A stretch of 20,115 nucleotides of DNA from the IMG/VR virus record IMGVR_UViG_3300043775_001295, positions 1 to 20,115 of that record, one strand, 5' to 3'. The stretch comes from a virus. Shown one piece after another: positions 8,401 to 18,173 of the stretch; positions within the stretch are counted from its first letter, which is position 1; every line of letters starts with the position of its first letter. A model generated the notes under the pieces. That model was not told where the DNA came from. It saw only the letters and a list, made by a program, of their open reading frames with translations, and made no database searches. The translations under genes were made by a program, and so were the position numbers.

Positions 8401-10529
8401 ATATCAATGTAGACACGTCAAAACTAACAGCACCACCAGCTCAACTATCTCAGTCTATAACACAACAAAAACCACAACCACAATTATCAAACGTTTTGGT
8501 AGGAACGGTTACACCTGTAACGACAACGGTTCAAACAATTGAAGAAAAGTTTGTGGAAAGAGACAATATCACAAAAAGAGTATTAAGGTCGTTGTTATCT
8601 GAGTGTAATTATTTTGAGGCAATTAAAGAAGAAACCCCAATGGTTTACGATAACTTGAAAGATAAGTTAAAGTTCTTCCAACCAGCATTTCACTCAATGA
8701 CACCTGAAGGACTGAATAGTAGATTAACTTTCTTACAACAATGTATGAGACCTGGTGATACCATCCCAACAATTAAATCAGTGGGTCAAACAAACGAATT
8801 ACAATATAACAATGCAACCAATACAGCCTTTGGGGCACCACCAGTATTAGTTTTAAGGGTTGGAGATTTTTACAACACAAAAATAATTCCAACATCATTG
8901 GCTCTCACTTATGAGGATTTGGATATTAATCCTGAAGGTATTGGTATTCAACCAATGATAGCTAACGTGACATTAGGTTTCAATTTTATTGGTGGTAGTG
9001 GATTAAAAGAATCTGTTGATAGATTACAAAACGCATTAACATTCAATTATTATGCTAATACTGAAATGTATGACGAAAGAGCCGACGCAACAGATTTAAG
9101 TTATAAAGTTATTGATAAAGCGTTCTTAAGTGCAATAGGTGCTCAACCACCTGCGGCGACTGTTAACCAAACACAAGATAACAATCCACAAACTAACGAG
9201 TCAACTATTGGTGATATATTGTCAACTTCAGGTACAACAGGTACAACAAGTTACCAAAAGTATATGGATAACCTTGTTGCACAAACTCAAACTTATTTCC
9301 AAAATTATATTAACAAGAGTAAAGAATGTGTCAAACAATATAATAACGCAATGTTACAGAATTTGACTTGTGATAGAAATTATACTAAAGGAACATTCTT
9401 GGTGGATACAACACCAGGAAAAGAAGTTTACTTAATAGGAAAACCTAACAATGTTCAACAAGTTGTTAATAATGTTTTTACTGATTATGTTGTAAACATA
9501 GAAAGCACTGACCCTAATACTCAGGATAGATTTATTAATTTCATGTCCAATAATAAAGGATTTAGTCCTAAGGTTATTAGACAATTAACAATGAACTTAA
9601 AAAACTTCGTTGTTGGTAAAACAAACACATATCAGAATGCTGTTACTCAATTAAGTCAAGAATTAGTCAACCAACAACAAACCTACATTCAATATCTTAC
9701 AAGAGCTAATGTAATGCCTCTATACAAATCAGGACCAACAACAGGTACGGATGGTTTCCAAGAAAAGAATGGTAATATTATAATTTATGATATTAGTGGA
9801 ACAACAGATGTTTATAACAAAACAGAGGCTCCCGATACCTTTGATGAGATTCAAAAAGACATTAGAAAGATTGGGCGTAATATTAGTGAGTACTATGGGT
9901 TATTAATTACCGCTAGTACAGTCGAGTATAGCTCAAAAAAATATACAGGTATTGGTTTATATGGTACTGACACAGAACAAACAACTTATGAGAAGTATTT
10001 GAAACCAATTGTATTTGTGCCATTTACTGAAGGTGATTTTGGACAAATTGTAAACAACAGTATTGGAAACCCAAGTGGTGTTGGAACACCTCAAAATTAT
10101 GCGTTTAGAAGGATGTATATGATTTTATCACCAGAAATATTGGATGATAAAAAATATCAAACCTTTAAAGATGCGATGATTAATAATATAATTAAGAATA
10201 ACGATATTCTTGGTAGTGGAAGTCAAGACGTTGCTGCACAATTTGATGCTTATTGGATTGGTACTGCCAAGCCACAATTTGCTAAAGAAAATGCTGTGAC
10301 AACTGCGTTCCTTGAAAACTTAGAAAAAGGTAAATTAAAAAACTTTATAAACTATACACCATTCCCAACTAAGAAAAGATTATTTACGTTTGAAAAATCA
10401 ACCGCACCAACGGCAAGTCAAACTGAAGTGATTACAGGATTGGGTAGAGTGTTGGCTAATTCAGACAAACAAACTTGGAACAACCAAGATAAACCATCGG
10501 CATATGTTTCAAAATTAAAACTTAATTAA
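5460..10529 (+). CDS. Giant baseplate/tail-tip structural protein with OmpA-like domain
   Basis: The product is 1689 aa with no close T4 counterpart that I can name. Residues 1-160 are low-complexity, rich in Pro, Asn and Gly. About 638-698 form a beta-rich block with GRVMWFPPYGLTF, then FIGRPEPVYTYNNTNRTGSL and VDHPSVLNLL. About 790-930 resemble an OmpA/MotB C-terminal peptidoglycan-binding domain: IGFYFDNDIP opens it, TVTITIDSS is the central strand, YNEQLSKRRINAAIQYF matches the YNxxLSxxRAxxVxxYL helix, and GKASGEN matches the terminal GxGE. About 1134-1211 hold a second block (VGDFYNTKIIPTSLALTYED, then GIQPMIANVTLGFNFIGG, then FNYYANTEMYD). I read it as a baseplate or tube-initiator type protein from context: it follows the tape measure and overlaps the gp53-like gene by one base (TAATG). 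The overall function is inferred. The OmpA-like call is motif-based and moderately confident. Confidence 0.65.
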   Translation: MGSPLDLVNSDAFRKKLITRNLTPYAKAPNRPTPPFNTEYIQSDTSVQDSPDQLIDEPSFANKLYPLNKWGNEGGYQQAPDPVGNTNTKSNEGEYGFADARIIDEAEPESKNWRKINAFGNGSEQLYDSGEFVGNLETIDANGSTRYYNNQPYPNFNPSTYGPVSILLTPDPQGSNGLLSSDSYLARLGASRLRKGFEERIATAIVQQTVGRANAFNVRSGTDVLNLVTGRVPLIEPNYTITAPSNPILAATDFALRLAGSTIPTSTIPGSYFDASINSGQPTTIQQLSSAFLKTSVGKSFSRLLGGDKTGSQLFLNNTGGGQKSRLFGNIDYNKYKPDYQRTLFDRAAGVLVGSTTNNSNFYVGSTTSDPSRIFSPGGDIPVNQFGQEVQSPVYGPGELAALYEGPDLESKLGANGPTYSNGGGVEGGFTWVSPKYKDNAGKYVGIGGEIIRQDEDFKPSSYNKTESTNQTYREGSILDDTQRLINSQPQGGRRLQHVGNAIDQVSKVFHDGYREITKGSRVLKYIGSIGQEVGTEYCRIFTKDVPYLQYNDLQKRNGMTTEGRKFAYSVMDKTWNLNIYPNKQEGGQDSTNLIGTTNNSYAKKYMFSIENLAWRTSNTPGFSVSDLAICERGPNGGRVMWFPPYGLTFTENVSANWKNTDFIGRPEPVYTYNNTNRTGSLTWKIVVDHPSVLNLLVDKVLKNETNRPRIDSIIDSFFAGCRTYDLYELAKKYYTINPNDLFQLQQMISSKEMTKEQLTYAVKTIQPGNTGGQGELVKQTSEPIQIPNSKNIGFYFDNDIPKEGNNVTNFAAQYAAYSTNVLSGEYTKKSTAALTQSFFNSVVDPNYKQIQKLCEDIGNALKNNEGTVTITIDSSCSAPASTSYNEQLSKRRINAAIQYFTTNTNTATYFNSSPRRLFLVEGKASGENASVQQYDAQEKKFTGGAVVSCTDGDANAKGGDTLSQTNKIYSTTAMACRRAYINVDTSKLTAPPAQLSQSITQQKPQPQLSNVLVGTVTPVTTTVQTIEEKFVERDNITKRVLRSLLSECNYFEAIKEETPMVYDNLKDKLKFFQPAFHSMTPEGLNSRLTFLQQCMRPGDTIPTIKSVGQTNELQYNNATNTAFGAPPVLVLRVGDFYNTKIIPTSLALTYEDLDINPEGIGIQPMIANVTLGFNFIGGSGLKESVDRLQNALTFNYYANTEMYDERADATDLSYKVIDKAFLSAIGAQPPAATVNQTQDNNPQTNESTIGDILSTSGTTGTTSYQKYMDNLVAQTQTYFQNYINKSKECVKQYNNAMLQNLTCDRNYTKGTFLVDTTPGKEVYLIGKPNNVQQVVNNVFTDYVVNIESTDPNTQDRFINFMSNNKGFSPKVIRQLTMNLKNFVVGKTNTYQNAVTQLSQELVNQQQTYIQYLTRANVMPLYKSGPTTGTDGFQEKNGNIIIYDISGTTDVYNKTEAPDTFDEIQKDIRKIGRNISEYYGLLITASTVEYSSKKYTGIGLYGTDTEQTTYEKYLKPIVFVPFTEGDFGQIVNNSIGNPSGVGTPQNYAFRRMYMILSPEILDDKKYQTFKDAMINNIIKNNDILGSGSQDVAAQFDAYWIGTAKPQFAKENAVTTAFLENLEKGKLKNFINYTPFPTKKRLFTFEKSTAPTASQTEVITGLGRVLANSDKQTWNNQDKPSAYVSKLKLN

Positions 10530-10852
10530 TGGCGTATCCATATTATAATCGATATAGTGAATTCATCATTAATGGTGAACAAACTGTCGTGCCATTTGTT
10601 AACATTGCTCAAAAGCCTACAGACCAAACATTTATCTACAAAGTTGCAAGAAGTAGATTAGATAAAGTTTCTCAAGAATTTTATAACTCTCCATATTTCA
10701 GTTGGTTGATATTACAAGCAAATCCTCAATTTGGTGGGTTAGAAGATAATATTTATGACGGTGCAGTATTGATTATTCCATTTCCGCTCATAGCTTCTTT
10801 ACAGGATTATAAAGCGGCATTAGAAAATCATTTTTATTATTATGGCAGGTAA
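10529..10852 (+). CDS. Baseplate wedge protein, gp53/LysM-like
   Basis: The product is 107 aa. Residues ~35-86 follow the LysM-like pattern of gp53-type baseplate proteins: FIYKVARSRLDKVSQEFYN, then FSWLILQANPQFG, then a final DGAVLIIPFP, corresponding to YxVxxGDxLxxIAxxxYG, WxxIxxAN and GxxLxIP. T4 gp53 is longer (about 196 aa), so this is a compact version. In contractile tails this protein joins wedges in the inner baseplate; the LysM fold here is structural and does not by itself imply cell-wall binding. The ATG overlaps the previous stop by one base, and its end overlaps the next gene by 11 nt. This indicates translational coupling within the block 5460-18173. No internal promoter is visible. 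Confidence 0.75.
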   Translation: MAYPYYNRYSEFIINGEQTVVPFVNIAQKPTDQTFIYKVARSRLDKVSQEFYNSPYFSWLILQANPQFGGLEDNIYDGAVLIIPFPLIASLQDYKAALENHFYYYGR

Positions 10853-13800
10853 TTTACAAGCTGACAACAGCGGAAACATATTGGTGGATTTTGACTATAA
10901 TAATATTATTGTAGTCGACCCTAACAAAACAATCGACAATTTTGGTAACATTAGAGAAAGATTAGTTGACCATGAGAATTTGGTTATGTATGCCAATCTT
11001 GAAGCTGAGGTTGTACCAAGAACAAAATTAGCGGTGGGCGGAAGTCCTGAAGATAGAATTAGAACTATATCTGTTGCTAAAATTAATTTTCTAAAACCAA
11101 CAAAAAATACCTACTTAGGGACGGGTTATTATGATGAGTTAACTGGACAAAACTCCACTAAGTTTCAGGGTGTTAATCAACCCAAACAAACCTTGAATCA
11201 AACTGCGGATGGTAAAGAGTCTTATAAGGTTAATAGTGTTGCAGACCAAACGAACGTAATTGACACTGGATTACTTGGTATGACAAGTATTAGTATTAGA
11301 ACAAGTACGTCATTTATTCCAAGTGTATCAATCACATTAGAAGATGTACAAGGTAAAGCGTTATTTCAATTGGGTAATAACTCACCGTATGCCGCATTTT
11401 TTAATTTGCCATATTGTCCGTTCTATTTAACACTGAAAGGTTATTATGGACAAGCAATTAGATACCAATTAAATCTTGAAAAATTTAGTGCTTCATTTAA
11501 TAGTTATAGTGGTAACTACATTGTTAACTTAGAATTTAAAGGATATAAATTCAATATCTTAAATGAGATTTCTTTTGGTCATTTACTTGCAGCTCCACAC
11601 ATGTATTCTCAAAGATTTCAAATTACGCAATCTCCGACTGAGGGACAAAATGCCAATGAATCGAAAGACACATCCACAGCTGGTAAATCTGGTATTGGTA
11701 CAACAAGTACAACAAATGTAACATCAGAAATAGTTGCCGAAAGGGGTTATCAAAAAGTTGTTGAAGTTTACAGTGAATACAAGGCCAAAGGATTAGTTTC
11801 AAGAGATTTTCCTGAGTTAACGGTTCAGCAATTGATGAATAAATTGGATAATTTTGAACAAGCTATTGTCAATTCCTATCAAAAGGCTAATGTCGAACCA
11901 CTTACGAATATTCGAAACTATCAACAAAAACTTAAAGATTATTTTGCTAATGTAAGAGGTGCCGACTCTTCTTGGTTCAATACATATTGTGATGTTAGAC
12001 CAATTTATTTAAAAGATAAACCGTCGGTTGTTTATGCATACAAAGCCAATTTAGACCAATCAGCAATATCTGAGGCAAATACTAAACTATCTGACTTAGT
12101 TGCAAGATACAATATTGGATTGGCTGAAAACCCAACATTGGGAAAGGCCGGAACTTCACCAATCGCAAATCCAATTAAGTATGATGATTTTTTCAGAACA
12201 ATTGTTTATTCGAATATTGATTGGATAGAAACAACAAGGTCACAAACAGGTATTATTGCTCCCACAGAAGAAGATGTAAAATTGGTTCAAGACAGACTAT
12301 CTAAATTTTTTAAAGTGTCGTTCGAACTAAATATATTTTCTACTATTCCAATACCCAAAGAAATTGTATTACCTAAATTCTTAGTATTTGAAGGAGACAA
12401 AGGTTTCGATAAAACTCTTGCTAACATGGAGACTCAAGCTAATGCAAAACTTGCTGAGATTGAGGGATTGTTGTCTGCAGACTTGGCTAGAAAGATAGAA
12501 GACAAAGCAACAGGTTTGGGTTTCAGACCTACGGTAAGAAACATTATTGCGGTATTAATGGCCTCTTCAGAGGCGTTTATTAGGTTGTTAGATGATGTTC
12601 ATACAAATGCGTGGAATGTCAAATACGACCCCATCAGAAAGAATGCCATATTAGATAACCCATCATCAGCGCAAAGTTCCGATAGTAGAGATGATGTTAA
12701 AATATCTACAAATGCACAAGAATCGAATCAGGGGTTATCCACATCTCAGATACCGGTGTACCCATGGCCACAATTTTTTGTTGAAACACCTGAAGATAAA
12801 AAAGGAAGATTCCAACTAAAATATATTGCCGACCCATCTGTTGTTAATCTAACAAAAGGTTATTTGTATGAAAAATGGCCTGAGGTTGAATTTGTTGAGG
12901 AGTATATGAAAGGGTTAACACAAAAGTTTCAAAATCCATTAAGTCAACCTTCCTTGGACGCGGAATCAACAACAATAATAAATAATGTAAATGCTATTGA
13001 GTTTCCGAACGTGGGAATTGCTTACGTGAATAAAGAAGAAATAAAGTTCTTTTATGAAATTTGGGAAAGACAATATCTTACATCTTTTTATTCGGGATAT
13101 GTTAGGTTGTTAGGTAACAACAACGGAAGTGATGTGTTTGCTGAATATACAATGGCTGCCGAATCTCAAAACATAAAACTAAGTTTAGGTGCAAGTTCGC
13201 CATACCTTAATTTAAAATTAAAGAATTTAAATTTAAATTCCGCAAACTATGTTAGTACGTTAGAAACAATTTCAAATCAGGGTACAGGTAGAGCTTATCA
13301 AGATTTCATTAGAGATTTTTATGTGACACCGTATATTAAAACTTTGACAGAATCACCATTTTCAATTTTAAAATTGAATGAAACTGGTAAGATTCCTAAA
13401 GAACCTATAGTATCCGAGGCTCTTCAACAAATTGTAACATCTCCTTATAACACACCAATGTTATTGGACACCTATCCGTTTACAGACGGAACATGGTGTT
13501 TCAAAAATATGGATAACTCAGCGGCAAATACAAATGAGTTAGTTTATAATACAAACAAAACGTATAAAATTTACTCGGAAAATAAGGTTATTGCTAACTT
13601 TGATACTTTAACAGATTATACAACAAATAGACCTGTAACAAACTTTTCTTATTTGAGTGTAAGTAATCCATCAGATGGTCGTACCAATGTTAATCTAAAC
13701 GAATTTTACGCCACAAGAGAAACAAAAAACTTTATACCAACCGAAGGATATTGTTATTTCCCATCACCAAACACTACTTTTGAAACTCAAACAACAACCT

Positions 13801-16800
13801 CAATATTAAACACACCGTATTTTATAAATGCAATTCAAAATGGTGTTAATAATTCAAGAAAGTCTGACCCATATCCTTATGTTCAGGCGGCTTATTTGTT
13901 TATTAATTCACTACCATTGGCGTCTACAAGAGAAAGATATAAGACATATTCACAAGGACAAACTACTGACTTGGATTATATTGCTTCAGTATTCAAAAAA
14001 TTTGGTGCGATACATAAAGTACCATATGTTTGGGTTTTAAAAATGGGTTCTATTTGGCACAGATATAAAAAACATGTTGAAACAAATGTAGATATTTTAG
14101 ATTCGTGTTGGAAAGAGTTTGATTATGTTGTTAACTACGACCCAATAACAAATGATATAAACCATAAGTATAGTTACGAAATAACTGTTAATGGAAAAAA
14201 AGAAGAACAAAATATTGTTTTACAAAACGAAACCACAACAAGTATTAAAATACAAAACGGATTTTATCCTAAGTTAGTTAACGACTTCAACGTATTTTAT
14301 AATGGGTATGAATTATATCAAACTTACAGTGACAAAGAAATACAGGCTAGTTTAACTAATGGAATGAAATTATTTTCATTATCACAAGGTTCTATTTCGG
14401 GTGTAAAACAAAAAACAAAAGACCTTATAGTTGAACCTTTCAGTGTGGTTATTCCACATTTGATTGATGATTCATCTAAAAATCAATCTGTTTGTGTACC
14501 TGCCAACAATACTAAAGGTGGTGAGTATTATGTAATACCATCATTTGGAAACACGGTGAATCAAACTGCTACACAATGTATTAATACAATAGGTAATACC
14601 ATTGTTGATTTAACATACAATCAATCAATGTATAACGGAAGTGTTAGATTATTATGGTCAGCACCAAACTACGGATATTTTGATTCTTTATCAATTCGTA
14701 AACCATCACCTGATTCTTACTTGAACTACATTAATCCTGAAAGAGCAATACAGGCACCAATGAGACTACTCTCGGGAAATACGTATTCTAAAATTGAAGA
14801 GATTTTCTCTGTGTTTGATAAATCAATTTTGAATCAATTTGAACAAGAGTTCCTGAATTTTTGTAAACCAATTAGTACGTTAGATGCTGCCCTCTCAGTA
14901 GTTGGAATTGGACAAAGCCCAATTGATATAAACGCCAACTTCAAAAACTTCCAATCGTTTATGAGAATCGCCATGACGGTTCCATCACAAACGACATCAG
15001 AACAAAACGACCAATATTTTCAAAATACAATTAATAGTCAAGCTCAAGTTTTTTGTTCAAACATAAAGAACTTCATGGAGTATGATGTTATCTTAAGAAA
15101 TGGTAACCCCGGAAATTACAATAGAAGAATATTTGGCTCTTTTCTTGGCACCGCAACCGACCCAATTAGATACGAACCATATGTCAAAAATAGTTTACCA
15201 ACATTAAGTGGTGGAATAACATTATCACAAAGTAAAGCAAAGTATCCACTTGAATGGGTGGCATTACAAACAACCGTAGGATTCTCAACAATTGCCAATT
15301 TAGAATATTCAGATAAAGGTTCTTATATTACTGACTTCTTTGTTGATAACAATATGTTATTTAGTGTACCAAACATTAATTTATATTCTGAGTTGATAAA
15401 AATATATGCAACGAGAAAATTATTAAATCCGACAATCACAACAGGAAATTTTAGAACACAAATACAAAACTTCATTTCTAATGGTACTAGCCTACAAAAT
15501 ATAGTTTTAAATAGAACATTAGAATCACTTAGAAAAAACTTAGAAGGGTATTCTCAATTACCTGAAAGAACAATTCAATCAGTTATTGACGGACAACAAT
15601 CTAAAGTTGAAAACTACGAGGTATTCAAAGCTCTTAATGATAAATGGGTTGCTGGTGGTGACTACAAAACAAAAACATTGTTTGAGGATATGATGTTCTT
15701 AGACAGAGCATCAAGAAATATCGGAGATACAATTATCATTGATATATTTGACCTTCAATCAATGTTGGGTAAAAATGCATATAGTGAGTCAATGAGTGTC
15801 TTTACACTTATAAGTGGAATTTTAATCAAAAATAATTTTACGGTAATGCCTCTTCCGGCTTATGTGAATTTTTATAATGTACAAGATGTTTCAGGGATTA
15901 ACATACCACAAAAAACTCAAGGTTCACTTGAGTTTGCGAATAGTATGTGGGGGACATATTTGAATGTGGATTACAGAAACTCAGGTCCAAAAATGATTTG
16001 TTTTTATGCAGGTAAACCATCACAATATTTGGATTTACCAAAAGGTAATTTCAGATTTAGGGACGATAGTTTTGAAATGAAGAGAGCCTCTGAGAATCCA
16101 TTGATTGAAGACCTAAAAGACAAAAAAGATTTTGGACTATCAAACAGATGTGTTGGGTTTAATGTGGAAATAGGAACAAGAAATCAAAATGTGTTTTATT
16201 CATTCTCGGTTTCACAAGATGCGGGAAAGGCTACATCTGAGGCAATTAACGCACAATTGAATATGATTGACCAAGCGTCAGGTAGAAATGTTGCGACTCA
16301 AAATGTTAGTTTGTATAATCTATACAAAAATAGAAGTTATACTTGTACGATACAATGTCTAGGTAATGCCTTATTACAACCAACAATGTATTTCAACTTA
16401 CAACATGTACCCATGTTCAACGGGCCATACATGATTACGGACATTTCACATAATATTACACCAGGTAATTTTGAGACAACTATTACAGGTGTTAGACAAG
16501 GTATTTTTGATTTACCGGCAATTGATAGTTTCTTACAAAGTATTAATCAAAATCTTTTAACCAAGATTGAACAAGCGGTTCTTAATAAAAAAGATGCAAC
16601 GCCAACACCTGGTGCAACAACAGACCAAAGTAAGGCTGCTAAAATTATACAGGAGGCTAAGAGTGAACGAGAGGACCAAAATACTTGTAGTAATAAATTA
16701 AATCCGATATACACAGAACAAGGTTGGGCGTCAACAACAACAACTGCAACACCACTTTCAGAACAACTGTTTAAAGATGCTATTGTTAAAAAGACGTCCG

Positions 16801-18173
16801 ATTCGTATCTTCAAACAATAATATACACTATATGTTATGTTAGAGTACGTCAAGGGACTAAAGATACAAATTCTTTTGTTGGGTTCAATAATAACTTTGC
16901 AACTGTAACCTTGGATATAGATTATGTTAATAACAACATATATTTTAATCAAACACCTAGAACATATTCTTGTGTGAATGTTCAATCAGGAACCGCAACA
17001 AATGTTAAAAATATATTACCTATTGCTAATTTCTCAGATATAAATAAGTTTTTAGATTTTATGATTTCTAAGTTGACTCCGAACATTCAAAGAATAACAC
17101 AAATTGGATTACCAAAATACTATGTTTGTTATTGGCCAACAACAAACTTTACAGAAGAATATTACGAAACTAAAAAGGGTACCGAGTTCAAGGCGGTAAT
17201 AGCTAATTTCGAATCAGCAATTAAGTCCGCAATAAGTTTGGGATTATCTGACTTAACTGGTACTTATGAACCACCACTTACACCAACAATTTCTGCGACC
17301 ATTGGCTCAACTCCAACTGCAACAAGTTCTGTTACACCAACACCTACACCTACTGTGGGTACAATACCATCACCAACACCTACACCAACCTCTTGTGAAA
17401 AACCTGTTATTATTTCATTTACACCAACTTTTGGTGGACAGAATACTATTTTGACTATTACAGGAAAATACTTACAATCGACAACCTCAATCACTATAAA
17501 CAATGTGATTGTAACTAAAGGAATTACTAAATCAAATGACGGAACTCAACTTACGGTCACTGTTCCTCAAAGTCAATCAACAAGTGTACAATCCAATACC
17601 ATACTCGTAAAAACTCAAAATGGCGATGTAACAAGTACAAATAAGTTCACGTATGACCCTGCGTCAAAAACAACAAGTGCTTCTGCTGCACCGTTGAATA
17701 CAACTAACGTAAGTCAACAAACACAAACAGATATCGCAACTAGCACAAGTTCAACAAGACAAGATGGACAAGCGGGTCCTAAAGTTCTATTAGAAACTGA
17801 AACTAATGGATTGAAGGGTATGGAGAAATTGGTTATATCAATCAATCCAGAAACTACTGGTTGGAGATTAAACCCACAAGCAGACTTAAAACTTCTTCTA
17901 GTAACAAATAAAAGAGGACCAAATAATACTCGAATACAAAGTAAAAGTGATATTAAGAAAACTGCATTACCAGGATATGTTACGGATAATTTACAAGAAT
18001 TCGAAATTGATAATGTTAACGTTATTAATATCGCTTTAGATTACTTTACTCAGGAAGAATTAGATGCGGCAGCATATCTTACCGGACAAGTTGATGTTAT
18101 TGCTACTTCACTTAACGGAAACAATCCTCAAACATATTATACAGCGTCATTCGTAATCTATTTTAACACTTAA
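10842..18173 (+). CDS. Giant baseplate hub-type protein with Pro/Thr linker and IPT/TIG domain
   Basis: The product is 2443 aa, the largest gene in the window. About 145-250 form a conserved-looking beta domain (TSISIRTSTSFIPSVSITL, then DVQGKALFQLGNNSPYAAFF, LTLKGYYGQAIRY, FNSYSGNYIVNLEFKGYKF). About 1821-1895 resemble the terminal barrel of hub proteins such as T4 gp27 and late-control D: TCTIQCLGNALLQPTMYF, then FNGPYMITDISHNITPGNF, then TTITGVRQG. About 1973-2107 contain FVGFNNNFATVTLD and PIANFSDINKFLDFM, reminiscent of a glucosaminidase/lysozyme-like fold, but no ESG-type catalytic Glu is visible. About 2145-2185 are a Thr/Pro/Ser linker. About 2186-2276 match an IPT/TIG immunoglobulin-like domain (PVIISFTPTFGGQNTILTIT, then FTY). 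The last ~150 residues are unassigned. The gene overlaps the gp53-like gene by 11 nt. Hub function is inferred; the possibility that it is a fused hub, fibre and adhesin is open. Confidence 0.65.
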   Translation: MAGNLQADNSGNILVDFDYNNIIVVDPNKTIDNFGNIRERLVDHENLVMYANLEAEVVPRTKLAVGGSPEDRIRTISVAKINFLKPTKNTYLGTGYYDELTGQNSTKFQGVNQPKQTLNQTADGKESYKVNSVADQTNVIDTGLLGMTSISIRTSTSFIPSVSITLEDVQGKALFQLGNNSPYAAFFNLPYCPFYLTLKGYYGQAIRYQLNLEKFSASFNSYSGNYIVNLEFKGYKFNILNEISFGHLLAAPHMYSQRFQITQSPTEGQNANESKDTSTAGKSGIGTTSTTNVTSEIVAERGYQKVVEVYSEYKAKGLVSRDFPELTVQQLMNKLDNFEQAIVNSYQKANVEPLTNIRNYQQKLKDYFANVRGADSSWFNTYCDVRPIYLKDKPSVVYAYKANLDQSAISEANTKLSDLVARYNIGLAENPTLGKAGTSPIANPIKYDDFFRTIVYSNIDWIETTRSQTGIIAPTEEDVKLVQDRLSKFFKVSFELNIFSTIPIPKEIVLPKFLVFEGDKGFDKTLANMETQANAKLAEIEGLLSADLARKIEDKATGLGFRPTVRNIIAVLMASSEAFIRLLDDVHTNAWNVKYDPIRKNAILDNPSSAQSSDSRDDVKISTNAQESNQGLSTSQIPVYPWPQFFVETPEDKKGRFQLKYIADPSVVNLTKGYLYEKWPEVEFVEEYMKGLTQKFQNPLSQPSLDAESTTIINNVNAIEFPNVGIAYVNKEEIKFFYEIWERQYLTSFYSGYVRLLGNNNGSDVFAEYTMAAESQNIKLSLGASSPYLNLKLKNLNLNSANYVSTLETISNQGTGRAYQDFIRDFYVTPYIKTLTESPFSILKLNETGKIPKEPIVSEALQQIVTSPYNTPMLLDTYPFTDGTWCFKNMDNSAANTNELVYNTNKTYKIYSENKVIANFDTLTDYTTNRPVTNFSYLSVSNPSDGRTNVNLNEFYATRETKNFIPTEGYCYFPSPNTTFETQTTTSILNTPYFINAIQNGVNNSRKSDPYPYVQAAYLFINSLPLASTRERYKTYSQGQTTDLDYIASVFKKFGAIHKVPYVWVLKMGSIWHRYKKHVETNVDILDSCWKEFDYVVNYDPITNDINHKYSYEITVNGKKEEQNIVLQNETTTSIKIQNGFYPKLVNDFNVFYNGYELYQTYSDKEIQASLTNGMKLFSLSQGSISGVKQKTKDLIVEPFSVVIPHLIDDSSKNQSVCVPANNTKGGEYYVIPSFGNTVNQTATQCINTIGNTIVDLTYNQSMYNGSVRLLWSAPNYGYFDSLSIRKPSPDSYLNYINPERAIQAPMRLLSGNTYSKIEEIFSVFDKSILNQFEQEFLNFCKPISTLDAALSVVGIGQSPIDINANFKNFQSFMRIAMTVPSQTTSEQNDQYFQNTINSQAQVFCSNIKNFMEYDVILRNGNPGNYNRRIFGSFLGTATDPIRYEPYVKNSLPTLSGGITLSQSKAKYPLEWVALQTTVGFSTIANLEYSDKGSYITDFFVDNNMLFSVPNINLYSELIKIYATRKLLNPTITTGNFRTQIQNFISNGTSLQNIVLNRTLESLRKNLEGYSQLPERTIQSVIDGQQSKVENYEVFKALNDKWVAGGDYKTKTLFEDMMFLDRASRNIGDTIIIDIFDLQSMLGKNAYSESMSVFTLISGILIKNNFTVMPLPAYVNFYNVQDVSGINIPQKTQGSLEFANSMWGTYLNVDYRNSGPKMICFYAGKPSQYLDLPKGNFRFRDDSFEMKRASENPLIEDLKDKKDFGLSNRCVGFNVEIGTRNQNVFYSFSVSQDAGKATSEAINAQLNMIDQASGRNVATQNVSLYNLYKNRSYTCTIQCLGNALLQPTMYFNLQHVPMFNGPYMITDISHNITPGNFETTITGVRQGIFDLPAIDSFLQSINQNLLTKIEQAVLNKKDATPTPGATTDQSKAAKIIQEAKSEREDQNTCSNKLNPIYTEQGWASTTTTATPLSEQLFKDAIVKKTSDSYLQTIIYTICYVRVRQGTKDTNSFVGFNNNFATVTLDIDYVNNNIYFNQTPRTYSCVNVQSGTATNVKNILPIANFSDINKFLDFMISKLTPNIQRITQIGLPKYYVCYWPTTNFTEEYYETKKGTEFKAVIANFESAIKSAISLGLSDLTGTYEPPLTPTISATIGSTPTATSSVTPTPTPTVGTIPSPTPTPTSCEKPVIISFTPTFGGQNTILTITGKYLQSTTSITINNVIVTKGITKSNDGTQLTVTVPQSQSTSVQSNTILVKTQNGDVTSTNKFTYDPASKTTSASAAPLNTTNVSQQTQTDIATSTSSTRQDGQAGPKVLLETETNGLKGMEKLVISINPETTGWRLNPQADLKLLLVTNKRGPNNTRIQSKSDIKKTALPGYVTDNLQEFEIDNVNVINIALDYFTQEELDAAAYLTGQVDVIATSLNGNNPQTYYTASFVIYFNT
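17334..17391 (+). repeat. Pro/Thr-coding degenerate tandem repeat
   Basis: Imperfect repeats of ACACCNAC-type units (ACACCAACACCTACACCTAC, then again after a short gap) encode TPTPTPT and SPTPTPT. They form the flexible linker just before the IPT/TIG domain of the 2443-aa protein. Such a tract may vary in length by slippage. Confidence 0.75.

Noticed and set aside
17334-17391. Possible CRISPR-like or regulatory repeat
   Set aside because: The repeats are short, imperfect, without spacers and in frame, encoding a TPTPT linker; it is a coding low-complexity tract.
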